NCBI GenBank assembly: GCA_016840515.1
Contig: JAEOSF010000020.1
Coordinates: forward strand, 1-57,520
Source: Candidatus Borrarchaeum yapensis
Lineage (GTDB): Archaea > Asgardarchaeota > Sifarchaeia > Borrarchaeales > Borrarchaeaceae
Length of the DNA: 57,520 bases
Direction: 5' to 3'
The position numbers and the translations under genes were made by a program. Shown here piece after piece: positions 34,031-41,639 of this stretch (positions within the stretch are counted from its first letter, which is position 1; each line of letters starts with the position of its first letter). The notes beneath the pieces were generated by a model. It was not told the DNA's origin. It searched no databases and saw only the letters and a list, made by a program, of their open reading frames with translations.

Positions 34031-34363
34031 GTGACCTTCATATTGTTCTGGAGGGTGACTGTCTGGGGATATAAATATAATATCGAGATAAAACATCTTT
34101 TAGCGATTATTGGTTGTGTATATCCCCTTGCTGGGTTCGGCGATCCGATTATATGGCCCATGCTTTCTATGTGGAATGCTTCCATTTTTGAAAGCCTGCT
34201 TTTCAACTTGCCTTCAAATACTGCAGGGTTGGTCGGAATTGGGTGCGGATATTTGAAAAGGCTTAAACTTGAACAATTCTCTACGTTAAAACATCAAGCA
34301 TTGTGCAAGAGTTTGTGGGGGTTGATGAGTTTCGTCGCCTCAATAAAGATGACTTCAGCATAA
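34031..34363 (+). CDS. small membrane protein of unknown function
   Basis: A protein of 110 residues from GTG 34031, with hydrophobic segments around MTFILFWRVTVW and HLLAIIGCVYPLAGFG, then IIWPMLSMW. The frame stays open upstream to 33953 and encodes further hydrophobic, protein-like residues (IIYLIDVLEVLW). An SD AGGAG at 33957-33961 stands 9 nt before ATA 33971, where no ATG/GTG/TTG exists, so the real start may be a non-canonical codon near 33971. No known family. A structured leader lies just upstream. Confidence 0.4.
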   Translation: MTFILFWRVTVWGYKYNIEIKHLLAIIGCVYPLAGFGDPIIWPMLSMWNASIFESLLFNLPSNTAGLVGIGCGYLKRLKLEQFSTLKHQALCKSLWGLMSFVASIKMTSA

Positions 34364-34490
34364 ACTGTCTATCTACGACTTTTTCTATCAACATCAGGAT
34401 CAATTAAGGAATTTCCATTTGTTTACAAGAATATAATAAAAAACATGAAATAAAGTAATAACGAAAAATAATCATTTCCAAGTCAGATGT

Positions 34491-34826
34491 TCAATATTCC
34501 AAATGCACAGAAAGATCGCTGTTAGCTCTCTCGAATATTTCCTTGGAGAACCAAAGATCGTCTACTTTTTCTAAAAGATCTAAAGCCTCATCTGGATCAC
34601 GCTGAGTTTTAATTAGTATCCCTAACTCTTCCCATCCTTCAGCTTCAGGATCAATTATTATCTCTAAAATAAGTCGTTCCGATTGGAATTGACTTCTAAT
34701 CATTCGATGTACTTCACCCAATAATAGCACAAGACCCCGATTTTTTTCCAAGAAATTCAAGACCTCCACAGGTCTTCGTAAGTAGTACATTGTAGCAATT
34801 TTCATCGGATTCATACTTAACCTCAC
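34491..34826 (-). CDS. unknown protein, 111 residues, second of a two-gene unit
   Basis: I do not recognise it. It is mostly helical and charged: MKIATMYYLRRPVEVLNFL, LLLGEVHRMIRSQF, then SERLILEIIIDPEAEGWEELGILIKTQRD and PDEALDLLEKVDDLWF. The LEI..DPE.E.WEEL.I.I.T..DPDEAL.LL pattern looks like a compact alpha/beta domain. Its start overlaps the end of the next gene upstream by 4 nt (ATGA), so the pair is translationally coupled; a toxin-antitoxin pair is possible but unproven. Confidence 0.5.
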   Translation of the reverse strand: MRLSMNPMKIATMYYLRRPVEVLNFLEKNRGLVLLLGEVHRMIRSQFQSERLILEIIIDPEAEGWEELGILIKTQRDPDEALDLLEKVDDLWFSKEIFERANSDLSVHLEY

Positions 34827-35059
34827 TCAGATATTGATTTCGCTGATTCGTACAAAATCTCGTTTCGGAAAAGGTTTTCGCCTCGTACATATCCATTTAC
34901 ATCTATTATTAACTCTAAAACATGGTTATTATGGTTAACAATTCTTGTAAACAATCCTCCGTTTTTATCCGCCAATTCTCGATCTTCCTGCGTCATGTCG
35001 ATTACGTCGCTTTTTTGACACACTTCGCAAAAATACATCACATGATCTCTCGAACGCAT
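34823..35059 (-). CDS. unknown protein with CxxC, 78 residues, first of a two-gene unit
   Basis: A short protein beginning MRSRDHVMYFCEVCQKSDVI with one CxxC knuckle, then TRIVNHNNHVLELIIDVNGYVRGENLF, which reads as two beta strands, and a short helix. It ends overlapping the 111-residue gene. No family recognised. Single-knuckle proteins can dimerise around zinc. An ATG at 35059 is preceded by AGGG. Confidence 0.5.
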   Translation of the reverse strand: MRSRDHVMYFCEVCQKSDVIDMTQEDRELADKNGGLFTRIVNHNNHVLELIIDVNGYVRGENLFRNEILYESAKSISE

Positions 35060-35701
35060 AACGATCCCTACATTCTTTCACCCTGACACGAGAATAAAAA
35101 AAGGAAACGTGCTGTCTTGGGGTATATGATATATGGTAGTCGCTTCTTATAACTTTGCCGTTTTGATTGAGTCATAAGTCGCGTATCACACGTCTTATTC
35201 ATCCACAACCATATATCCTTGCTCTACAACACTTTGAACCACAGCATATTTTGACATTTTTTGTGTTTTAGATCATAGCTTTATTTTTGCGTTCTCTTTT
35301 TCCTTTGTTTTCATACTTAGATGAGACTTTTAGTAGTACGTATTGACTACACATAACTAATCCTATCACAAAGCAATGAAAGTGTTCCCTGAATCCATAA
35401 AGTAAATTTCGCTTTTGCGTGCTGGTTAAAATTAATAAAATCGGCATATTCCACATTTTCATATCAAATCATTAAACTTTTTGTGGTTTCGATCGATGCC
35501 GTAAAAAAAATACTGCGACAAAAATTAACTTATGTAGTAGAAGTCATTGTAAATTATACCTCATCTAGTATCTGATTTTCTAAAGTTCTGATAGCGTGAA
35601 AAACGCTCAGAGAGAAAAATCATTTATAAATGGCAAAAATCATTTTTAAAAAACAGTCCAATATGAGTGTCGGTAATAAACTCTTGTGTTGAGGTGAAAA
35701 A
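35060..35701. other. intergenic region, no firm gene
   Basis: About 640 bp. A 20-residue frame (35195-35257, leftward, MSKYAVVQSVVEQGYMVVDE) has protein-like composition but no SD. A leftward frame of 64 residues (35268-35462) is hydrophobic with a lysine-rich end but no ribosome site. Near 35630-35660 two TATA-like sites (TTTATAAATGG and TTTTTAAAA) precede the 35702 gene. Confidence 0.35.
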
Positions 35702-36052
35702 ATGGTAAACTCTGATATTCAAAGTGTTATGAAAGGAGTGTTTAGTAAAATACTAGAACTGGGGCATGGTAAGAGCACATCCTACACCGAAGTGTACCTT
35801 AATAATCTTTTGACCCCTTTACGTGACTACATTTATCAGTTTTTCGAAATTGTAGATACCGGGAAACTCCTAACCACCGATTACCAACAGTTCAGTAATT
35901 TCAAACAGACAATCGGTGAGATATTCGTGGCAATAGACGCGTACTTAACAGGGGTTTTGAAGAGAGCAAAACTGATTACCCTCATAAAGAACAAGGAATC
36001 AATTATCCTCTCATCCGATCCCGCTACACTCTCATCACCTGTTGCTGGATAA
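35702..36052 (+). CDS. unknown helical protein, 116 residues, first of GTPase-linked run
   Basis: A 116-residue mostly helical protein (IQSVMKGVFSKILELG, TSYTEVYLNNLLTPLRDYIYQFFEIV, FKQTIGEIFVAIDAYLTGVLKRAKLITLI). It has SD GAGGTG before ATG 35702. Three further short genes follow in the same direction: a 32-residue peptide, a thioredoxin-like protein and a Ras-type GTPase. It may be an effector or regulator of that GTPase, but this is context only. It lacks any known motif. Confidence 0.5.
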   Translation: MVNSDIQSVMKGVFSKILELGHGKSTSYTEVYLNNLLTPLRDYIYQFFEIVDTGKLLTTDYQQFSNFKQTIGEIFVAIDAYLTGVLKRAKLITLIKNKESIILSSDPATLSSPVAG

Positions 36053-36078
36053 AAATGAATGATAAGGAGATATGTTTT

Positions 36079-36177
36079 ATGGAGACAGACAAATCACAAA
36101 AGGAGAAAATAGAGAATAAACAAGATGTCAAGAAACCGCTTATCAACACCGAAGAGTCCTTTCCAGTCCCGTTCTGA
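36079..36177 (+). CDS. 32-residue hydrophilic peptide in the GTPase run
   Basis: A short frame from ATG 36079 (METDKSQKEKIENKQDVKK...FPVPF) ending at TGA 36175-36177. AAGGAG (36064-36069) stands 9 nt upstream, an ideal ribosome site, whereas the earlier in-frame ATG 36055 overlaps it badly. It is charged and disordered-looking, with a hydrophobic PVPF terminus. Function unknown. Confidence 0.35.
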   Translation: METDKSQKEKIENKQDVKKPLINTEESFPVPF

Positions 36178-36195
36178 TAAATGGAGGTGGAATAA

Positions 36196-36498
36196 GTTCA
36201 AAGTCTTCAACGAGAGGTTTTATTCTTTAAGACACCCTTATCCTCTTGCTGTTTCAAGTTAGAGAGATTGCTTGAGAAGATACTTTCAACAAAGTCAACA
36301 ATCAAGGTCAAAAAAATAGACGTCACGAAGCACCCTGAAAAAGCCGAAGAACATCGAATAGTGGCTGTCCCGACTATTATCTGTGGCGACTTTAAGGTAT
36401 GCGGTGCGTGTGACCCCACAGAATTAGAGAATTTGTTCTCGGAGATGTTGGTAAACAATCATCAAACATCTCTAGCGGAACAAAGTGAGGGAGCATAA
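36196..36498 (+). CDS. thioredoxin/glutaredoxin-fold protein with no canonical start
   Basis: Reads as a small thioredoxin-fold protein: EVLFFKTPLSSCCFKLERLL (beta 1, adjacent cysteines at the active-site position, helix 1), STIKVKKIDVTKHPEKAEEH, cis-Pro loop VAVPTIICG, DFKVCGACDPTELENLFSEM. The first TTG (36268) is inside helix 1 and would cut off the first strand and the cysteines. Upstream the frame is ATG GAG GTG GAA TAA GTT, with an early in-frame stop (36193-36195), and SD GGAGGTG directly before it. So either initiation is non-canonical (GTT 36196), the stop is read through, or the gene is damaged. Redox role inferred; only a CC, not CxxC, is present. Confidence 0.5.
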   Translation, partial: VQSLQREVLFFKTPLSSCCFKLERLLEKILSTKSTIKVKKIDVTKHPEKAEEHRIVAVPTIICGDFKVCGACDPTELENLFSEMLVNNHQTSLAEQSEGA

Positions 36499-36535
36499 CA
36501 TGAATACCAACAATGAATGTAACGGAGTGGATTGA

Positions 36536-37111
36536 CTGGCGAAAACACACATCCGAAAACTCATCTTCAAGACTATTTTTGTGGGTGAGGGAGGCGTTGG
36601 AAAAACCACGTTCATTAAGAGATTTGCCACTAACAAATTTCAGAAAAATACCCTAATGACCATCGGGGCAGGCTTTTATGCGTTTGACTGCAAGGTACAC
36701 GCCGACGCATTGAAACTCCAGGTTTGGGATTTTGGCGGTGAGCAACGATTTCGATTTATTCTCCCATCCTATAGTGCTGGAGCTCATGCGGTGGTGTTTG
36801 CCTTTGATCTCACTAGACCTAACACACTGTCCAACCTGAGAAACTGGTATGAAATTATTAAATTAAGCACGAATCAACCCGTTATATTACTTCTTGGCAC
36901 GAAAGCCGATCTTGACTCCGTGGTAGATGAGGCACAAATAACTGCGTTTATTGAGCGTTATCAGTTACCAACCAACATCTACTTTCGTACCAGCTCCAAG
37001 ACTGGGGAAAACGTAATGCAAGTATTCGTGACGCTGGCATCATTATTATACAAGAAGTTTGAAGAATATGAGGCGCTACAAAAACCCGAGTTAATAACCG
37101 CGACCAGTTAA
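36536..37111 (+). CDS. Ras/Rab-type small GTPase with CTG start
   Basis: A 191-residue GTPase: KLIFKTIFVGEGGVGKTTFI (P-loop 17-24), switch I around TLMTIGAGF, G3 WDFGGEQRFR (64-73), G4 GTKAD (121-125), G5 TSSKTG (152-157). From GTG 36581 the protein would begin within the P-loop strand, impossible for this fold. The frame opens only to CTG 36536, with SD GGAGTG 6 nt before it, giving MAKTHIRKLIFKTIFVG, which exactly supplies strand beta 1. The in-frame TGA lies directly before CTG. The catalytic Gln61 position is Glu (GGE), so intrinsic hydrolysis may be altered. It is the last of the 35702-37111 run. No prenylation site. Confidence 0.85.
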   Translation: MAKTHIRKLIFKTIFVGEGGVGKTTFIKRFATNKFQKNTLMTIGAGFYAFDCKVHADALKLQVWDFGGEQRFRFILPSYSAGAHAVVFAFDLTRPNTLSNLRNWYEIIKLSTNQPVILLLGTKADLDSVVDEAQITAFIERYQLPTNIYFRTSSKTGENVMQVFVTLASLLYKKFEEYEALQKPELITATS

Positions 37112-37137
37112 TGAGAAGTTCTGCTTTCTATAGACGG

Positions 37138-37287
37138 TTATTGTGAGGCAAACTTTTCTTTGAATAACGTTTTAACTAACTCATATACTTTCCTTTTGCT
37201 TTCCTCGGTTTTAACCTCACATTTGAAAAGAATGCTATCCTCTTTCCCTTGAAATTCTATTACTATCCTCTCTAGGTTATACCACAT
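37138..37287 (-). CDS. 49-residue alpha/beta microprotein
   Basis: A short frame starting MWYNLERIVIEFQGKEDSIL, containing FKCEVKTEESKRKVYELVKT and ending in FKEKFASQ with TAA at 37138-37140. It has a strong SD (AGGTGGGG, about 8 nt before the ATG) and lies 31 bp downstream of the E2F-like gene in the same direction, so they are probably cotranscribed. The pattern of two strands followed by a helix is plausible for a small folded domain. Function unknown. Confidence 0.5.
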   Translation of the reverse strand: MWYNLERIVIEFQGKEDSILFKCEVKTEESKRKVYELVKTLFKEKFASQ

Positions 37288-37318
37288 AAAATAATCCCCA
37301 CCTGTTTCGAAATCGTTG

Positions 37319-37702
37319 TTAGGTCTCCGTATCTATTACTTCAATGATAAATCCAGGGCTTTCACTTTCTATCCTCAATTCTAAAATATTCATGGGACTT
37401 ACTCGGGTGATTTTGGAGGTTGAACGTATCGTAAGAGATGAAGCATCAACGAAAATATGCTCTTGCAGAGTGTCATTAACTTCGGTGAAAATCTTCTGAG
37501 TTGATTCATTCCATATAATTCTGGTTCCCTTTTGCTCTCTCAATGTTGTTACCATTCCAAGAGCCTTTAATATGGTGGTAATATCTGAAATTCGACGTCG
37601 GTGGGCATTTAATAAATCTACTAACTCGTAGTTGGTAACACCCATCTTTCCAGCACTTTTTATAAGATTAACCGTTTTCCTCGTAAGTTCAAGCATCTGC
37701 AT
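37319..37702 (-). CDS. E2F/DP-like winged-helix protein
   Basis: A 127-residue protein. Residues 5-65 form a winged helix whose sequence closely follows the eukaryotic E2F/DP DNA-binding domain: RKTVNLIKSAGKMGVTNYEL, then RRRISDITTILKALGMV (35-51), then GTRIIW. E2F proteins read KRRIYDITNVLEGIGLI...KNHIQW at the same spacing, the RRxYD residues contacting DNA; here Tyr is Ser. The C-terminal 60 residues are beta-rich (SLTIRSTSKITRV, ILELRIESE, FIIEVIDT) and unrecognised. It is divergently transcribed from the TFIIB-like gene at 37808, about 105 bp away, so it may regulate it. Start ATG 37702 follows AAAGGTGA. The E2F relation is by eye and could be convergence among winged helices. Confidence 0.6.
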   Translation of the reverse strand: MQMLELTRKTVNLIKSAGKMGVTNYELVDLLNAHRRRISDITTILKALGMVTTLREQKGTRIIWNESTQKIFTEVNDTLQEHIFVDASSLTIRSTSKITRVSPMNILELRIESESPGFIIEVIDTET

Positions 37703-37807
37703 TTACTCACCTTTGAATAACCTGTTAATTGTAGATTTTTAAGTGCTCATACTATAAAATAAAATACCTCTTGTTACCATTATAAATGACATAAGAGGCG
37801 TTATTTT

Positions 37808-39514
37808 GTGAAATTTCCTTCGTTAAACACACAGCACTCAGAGGATCACTACCAACTTGCATTTGGATCTCATCTACGATATACCCTATTGATGACCATT
37901 CTCAAGCAGCAATTGGTAACTACAAAAGAGTTGGCTGAACAATTAAACAACACAACACAAAATATCTATCCTTCACTCAAAAAACTCGAACGGTCCGAAA
38001 TTATTGGATATATCGAAATTCCTTCCAAATACACAATGCAGCATGCATGGTTCATCAAGAAAATCCCGAAGATACGATTATTTGCTTATTACAAAAAGGA
38101 AGGGAAACGTCGGATACCCCCACCTACATCATCAGCGCTCCGCATAGGGGCTGCATTTTTTGGAAAACCTCGATTTCACTACAAAGAGATGAGTTATCTT
38201 ATTCGAGTATTGCAATATTTTCTTTCAGAACCGCTCACAAAATCCGAAACCCCACTTTCAATGTCGTTCTATGAAATTATTTCCTTTAGGGATAGCGTAA
38301 TGCCACAGAATCGATTCAACCTAAGACGTGCGGTCGTTGAACTCGCCCTTATTGGTATCATCCAGTACATTGCGCCCAGAAGAAAGTGCCCAAATTGTCA
38401 AAACACTGGCAAGTTAGAAGTTTACAAGAATGCCCTTTTACATTGTAAACGCTGTAATACGGTGAAACTGTCGGGTATTAATAACATTATGACGCTCTTG
38501 GATGGATTTACCAGTCAGATCTCATCGTATGAAGAGGAAATACACTTGCTAAACATCCCCTATTTTACTTTTGAAGATGCCCCTAAGTTAAGCGAATCTC
38601 TTATTGAGCAATTATGTCAGCAGCGCGGTTATATAATGGTACGAACGAAACCTGAAATTGATAAAAAGAAGTTAAAAAAACAGAGAAAAAAATACGAGGT
38701 GATACTCGCGAAGGGAAGGGCAAGGGCTGAAGAACTATTTCAATCTAAACGCAATGTCATTCGCAAACCCAAAAAACGACGGTCGTATTCAGACTTCTCC
38801 CTTGATTATTTTTTAACACTGATCCCTACCGCTGATATTCTACCTGTCCTGTTGGATGACATGAAGCTACCGTACAAAATATATGTTGCGGCCTATTCTC
38901 TACTTAAACTGCTTTTGTCAAACTTCAGAGAGACGAATCATCAGGATAAACTAGCAGGAGCGTTAATCCATCTTGCCGCCTATATGTACGGTATTCGACC
39001 TAATTCCAGAAAAATTGCACAACAACTTGGTTATATGCCGAATTCAAAGGCAAAAATTATGGAGATCAGCAAAAAGATACGAAGAGTACTTCATATGAAT
39101 GAGAATATGAAGAACGTGTCCCAAATTTCACCACCAAAGGGCTTTCAACTTCCCCAATACGAACTAGATCAAGAATATCATCGTACGATAAGAGCTAACA
39201 TAAGAGAGTTTTCAAGGATTGCTATAATTTCGCCAACTACCATGTTCGTTGCGTGTGATCTCTTCAACGACATCTCGTCTAAAGTGTGTTGGTGGCGAAC
39301 TCCCGAAACATTGATAGTTGCTCTACTCTATATGAGCAGTCTCATCACACATCAGCATATCAAGTTAAATGACTTAGCGAGCGAGTTTGGGGTGTCGATG
39401 AAAGATGTGCCAGAAGCAATTAAAACCATCGTTATTTCGCTGAGTGAGAAGATAATGTCTCGATATCATTGCGATCAAATGATGAAATGGGATCGGTTAA
39501 GGACGTTATTATAA
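37808..39514 (+). CDS. TFIIB-like protein with N-terminal winged helix and internal zinc ribbon
   Basis: A 568-residue protein. Residues about 22-80: winged helix (TKELAEQLNNTTQNIYPSLK, KLERSEIIGYIE). About 194-219: zinc ribbon CPNC...LHCKRC. About 285-330: very basic linker (KKKLKKQRKKYEV, KPKKRRS). About 355-450: first cyclin-type repeat (YKIYVAAYSLLKLLL, KLAGALIHLAAYMYGIRPNS, RKIAQQLG). About 475-560: second repeat (TLIVALLYMSSLITHQHIKL, NDLASEFGVSMKDV). Ribbon followed by two cyclin repeats is the TFB/TFIIB order, but the N-terminal addition and the sequence divergence set it apart from the basal factor. It probably recruits RNA polymerase at special promoters. GTG 37808 follows AGAGG. 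CCTCTT/AAGAGG (37767-37772, 37793-37798) flank its TATA box. Confidence 0.65.
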   Translation: MKFPSLNTQHSEDHYQLAFGSHLRYTLLMTILKQQLVTTKELAEQLNNTTQNIYPSLKKLERSEIIGYIEIPSKYTMQHAWFIKKIPKIRLFAYYKKEGKRRIPPPTSSALRIGAAFFGKPRFHYKEMSYLIRVLQYFLSEPLTKSETPLSMSFYEIISFRDSVMPQNRFNLRRAVVELALIGIIQYIAPRRKCPNCQNTGKLEVYKNALLHCKRCNTVKLSGINNIMTLLDGFTSQISSYEEEIHLLNIPYFTFEDAPKLSESLIEQLCQQRGYIMVRTKPEIDKKKLKKQRKKYEVILAKGRARAEELFQSKRNVIRKPKKRRSYSDFSLDYFLTLIPTADILPVLLDDMKLPYKIYVAAYSLLKLLLSNFRETNHQDKLAGALIHLAAYMYGIRPNSRKIAQQLGYMPNSKAKIMEISKKIRRVLHMNENMKNVSQISPPKGFQLPQYELDQEYHRTIRANIREFSRIAIISPTTMFVACDLFNDISSKVCWWRTPETLIVALLYMSSLITHQHIKLNDLASEFGVSMKDVPEAIKTIVISLSEKIMSRYHCDQMMKWDRLRTLL

Positions 39515-39532
39515 GATTGTTTACAACAAAAA

Positions 39533-40729
39533 TTAAAACGGTCTTTTTATATCGCCGTCAGGCACGCCCATGATGAGGAAGAAGAATCCACCGATCAAAA
39601 TACACACTGCTGGTATCAGAAAACTATATACTGGAGCTATTGTCTCCCATAACACACCTGATACGATCGGACCAATTATCCCTCCTGACATCTTCAAAAC
39701 ATTCAATATACTAACAGCTCTTCCCCGAATCTCGATCGAGGTAAGGTTCATCATGTATGACGTGCCTGCATTTAAAATCATCGAATTACCAGTTCCAAAA
39801 AGGATCAAAGCGAATATTAAACCTACTAAAACGTCTTGTATCCCGATCAAAGAGAAAGAGGTCGCCACAACTACAAGTCCGACACTTAATATATTCTTAT
39901 TGGAGTACATATCGGCAAGTTTTCCAGTCGGTACCGAAGTTATGAAGTACGCGATCATGTAAATGAACCATGCTATGCCGACGTAATTTAACGTTAAATT
40001 ATACTGGAGAACCATGAAGATTGACAAAATAGGCATAATTGCAGCCACACCAAAGTTAGCAAATATGATTGCGACGAGATAGATTATCAGTGGTCGCCTT
40101 GTCTTATCGTTAAAAATACGTTTCAAGTCAATTGTGTATTGTTCCTCAATATCCGACCTTAGAGTCTCCCTCATCAGCAATGCTACGACAATCAATGACG
40201 CAAAACACAGTAGCGAACCAATCAAGAAGGAGACAAAGAATGAGAGCGTTGTCGCTACAAAGCCGCTTAAAAAATACCCTACAATAATTGCCCCCGCACC
40301 AGCGGCATGATATACTCCATAGGCACTGCCTCTTTCTTCATCTGTTACTACATCTGCTATTGCAGATTGTGCAGCGGGCTTGAATGAGGAGTCCCCCAAC
40401 CCTTCAAGTGTATACAACGCACCGAATTCCATAGGTTTATCTGCAATTATCCTAAGAAGATAAGAAAACGCATAGCCTAAAAGCCCCAACATCACGGTGG
40501 GCTTTCTCCCTTTTTTGTCGGAAAAAACTCCAAACGGGATGGGACATACCACAAAGGCTGCTGTATAAAATGCATAAATCAATCCAATTGTAAGCACATC
40601 GAAATTCATCACATCATATAGATAGATCGTAAAAACAGGTGTGATAAGTCCCGCACCAAGAGCGGCAATCCCAGTAATTACGGAAAGAAAAAGAACAATA
40701 CGTTTCGATATGCCATCCATAAACTTCAC
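39533..40729 (-). CDS. major facilitator superfamily transporter
   Basis: A 398-residue protein with twelve predicted membrane helices. The MFS motif A between helices 2 and 3 reads GVFSDKKGRKPTVMLG, and the corresponding loop in the second half reads GKLADMYSNKN. The central loop (RSDIEEQYTIDLKRIFNDKTRR) divides two six-helix halves. It resembles drug/metabolite efflux members, but the substrate cannot be read from sequence. It converges on the TFIIB-like gene with an 18-bp gap. No signal peptide is needed. Confidence 0.88.
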   Translation of the reverse strand: MKFMDGISKRIVLFLSVITGIAALGAGLITPVFTIYLYDVMNFDVLTIGLIYAFYTAAFVVCPIPFGVFSDKKGRKPTVMLGLLGYAFSYLLRIIADKPMEFGALYTLEGLGDSSFKPAAQSAIADVVTDEERGSAYGVYHAAGAGAIIVGYFLSGFVATTLSFFVSFLIGSLLCFASLIVVALLMRETLRSDIEEQYTIDLKRIFNDKTRRPLIIYLVAIIFANFGVAAIMPILSIFMVLQYNLTLNYVGIAWFIYMIAYFITSVPTGKLADMYSNKNILSVGLVVVATSFSLIGIQDVLVGLIFALILFGTGNSMILNAGTSYMMNLTSIEIRGRAVSILNVLKMSGGIIGPIVSGVLWETIAPVYSFLIPAVCILIGGFFFLIMGVPDGDIKRPF

Positions 40730-40845
40730 TAAAACAAGATATCATAAAATAGTATTTAAGTTGTTCACCATAAAATTGAGGTCAACCTTCGTGGAGTCAA
40801 CTAGCTTAGAATTTATAAAACAGTAGAAAAAGGTTTGAGCGGTGT

Positions 40846-41076
40846 TTAAGCGCAGATAGGCAAGTTAAAGACCACGTTGGTGCTACCCTTAAGCACTCTT
40901 ACCCGCAGAATTGTTACCTTCCGTATAAGTTGCAAGATTTGATCGAGATAATGTTCAAGCAAAGATTCTTCAACATTCTCAATATTTAGTCGAATCCAGG
41001 ATTTATCAGAGTCTTCAATAGTGACTTCACCGCTCTTAATAAAGCCCAAATCATCTAAGTCATTGAAAAAGTTCAT
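40846..41076 (-). CDS. unknown protein, 76 residues
   Basis: A small acidic alpha/beta protein (MNFFNDLDDLGFIKSGEVTI, IRLNIENVEESLLEHYLDQI, LIRKVTILRVRVLKGSTNVVF). ATG 41076 has a strong SD (AGGAGGT, about 9 nt upstream). No family recognised. A very short G/P/W-rich frame with its own SD lies immediately upstream on the same strand. Confidence 0.5.
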   Translation of the reverse strand: MNFFNDLDDLGFIKSGEVTIEDSDKSWIRLNIENVEESLLEHYLDQILQLIRKVTILRVRVLKGSTNVVFNLPICA

Positions 41077-41125
41077 CTAGTTTCGACCTCCTGTATATTT
41101 TGGTAGTAATAACCTGTTTCAGACT

Positions 41126-41155
41126 TTACATTGGCCACGGACCGCCAGGACCCAT
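41126..41155 (-). CDS. 9-residue micro-ORF MGPGGPWPM with strong SD
   Basis: On the leftward strand AAGGAGG (41164-41170) stands 8 nt before an ATG that encodes MGPGGPWPM and TAA. An ATG two codons earlier would give MWMGPGGPWPM but is too close to the SD. It precedes the 76-residue gene by 50 bp. The ideal ribosome site and odd composition suggest a leader peptide or small signal; chance cannot be excluded at this length. Confidence 0.3.
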   Translation of the reverse strand: MGPGGPWPM

Positions 41156-41170
41156 CCACATAACCTCCTT

Positions 41171-41639
41171 TGATATTTTTCAATAACATTTGAAACATCT
41201 CTTTGAACGAAAACTGTGTTGTTTTAAAGTAACTAGTAGTTAGTTCTTTATAAACGAGTAGCTTAGGTCGCCCAATTCACGAAAATCTTCAATTACTGAG
41301 AACTTAGCAAAAATTTTTGTCGGTATTTTTCGCAATCAATTTCAAAAAGGAATTTATTTGATCTTTTTAATGACAATTCAACTAACGAATTTCAATTTGA
41401 ATTATGTCGGATATTGGTTACCACAAAAGCGAATGGTGAATTTTACAGATTTCTCAAAACTTCTCTATATGATACCCCAATATTACGATTATATCTAAGT
41501 AATTCTCCGACAAAAAGGAAGATCTCACAAAAGGATTTACAAGATTCCCTAAATCTAACTGTCTTATGAGCGAAGATTATAGCTTTTTCTGAGTCATCCT
41601 GAAAAGTTTTTTATATGGCAAAACCTATTAATATAAATC
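41171..41639. other. intergenic region with divergent promoters
   Basis: About 470 bp, AT-rich. TTTATAAA near 41248-41255 can serve the leftward genes. TTTATATG at 41610-41617 lies about 27 bp before ATG 41640, implying a leaderless message for the rightward regulator. I see no gene or strong repeat in between. Confidence 0.5.

Noticed and set aside
33916..34206. leftward 96-codon frame opposite the 34031 gene
   Set aside because: It overlaps a better rightward membrane-protein frame and a structured leader, and has no ribosome site.
35268..35462. leftward 64-codon hydrophobic frame
   Set aside because: No ribosome site, low-complexity lysine end, no promoter; probably chance in AT-rich DNA.
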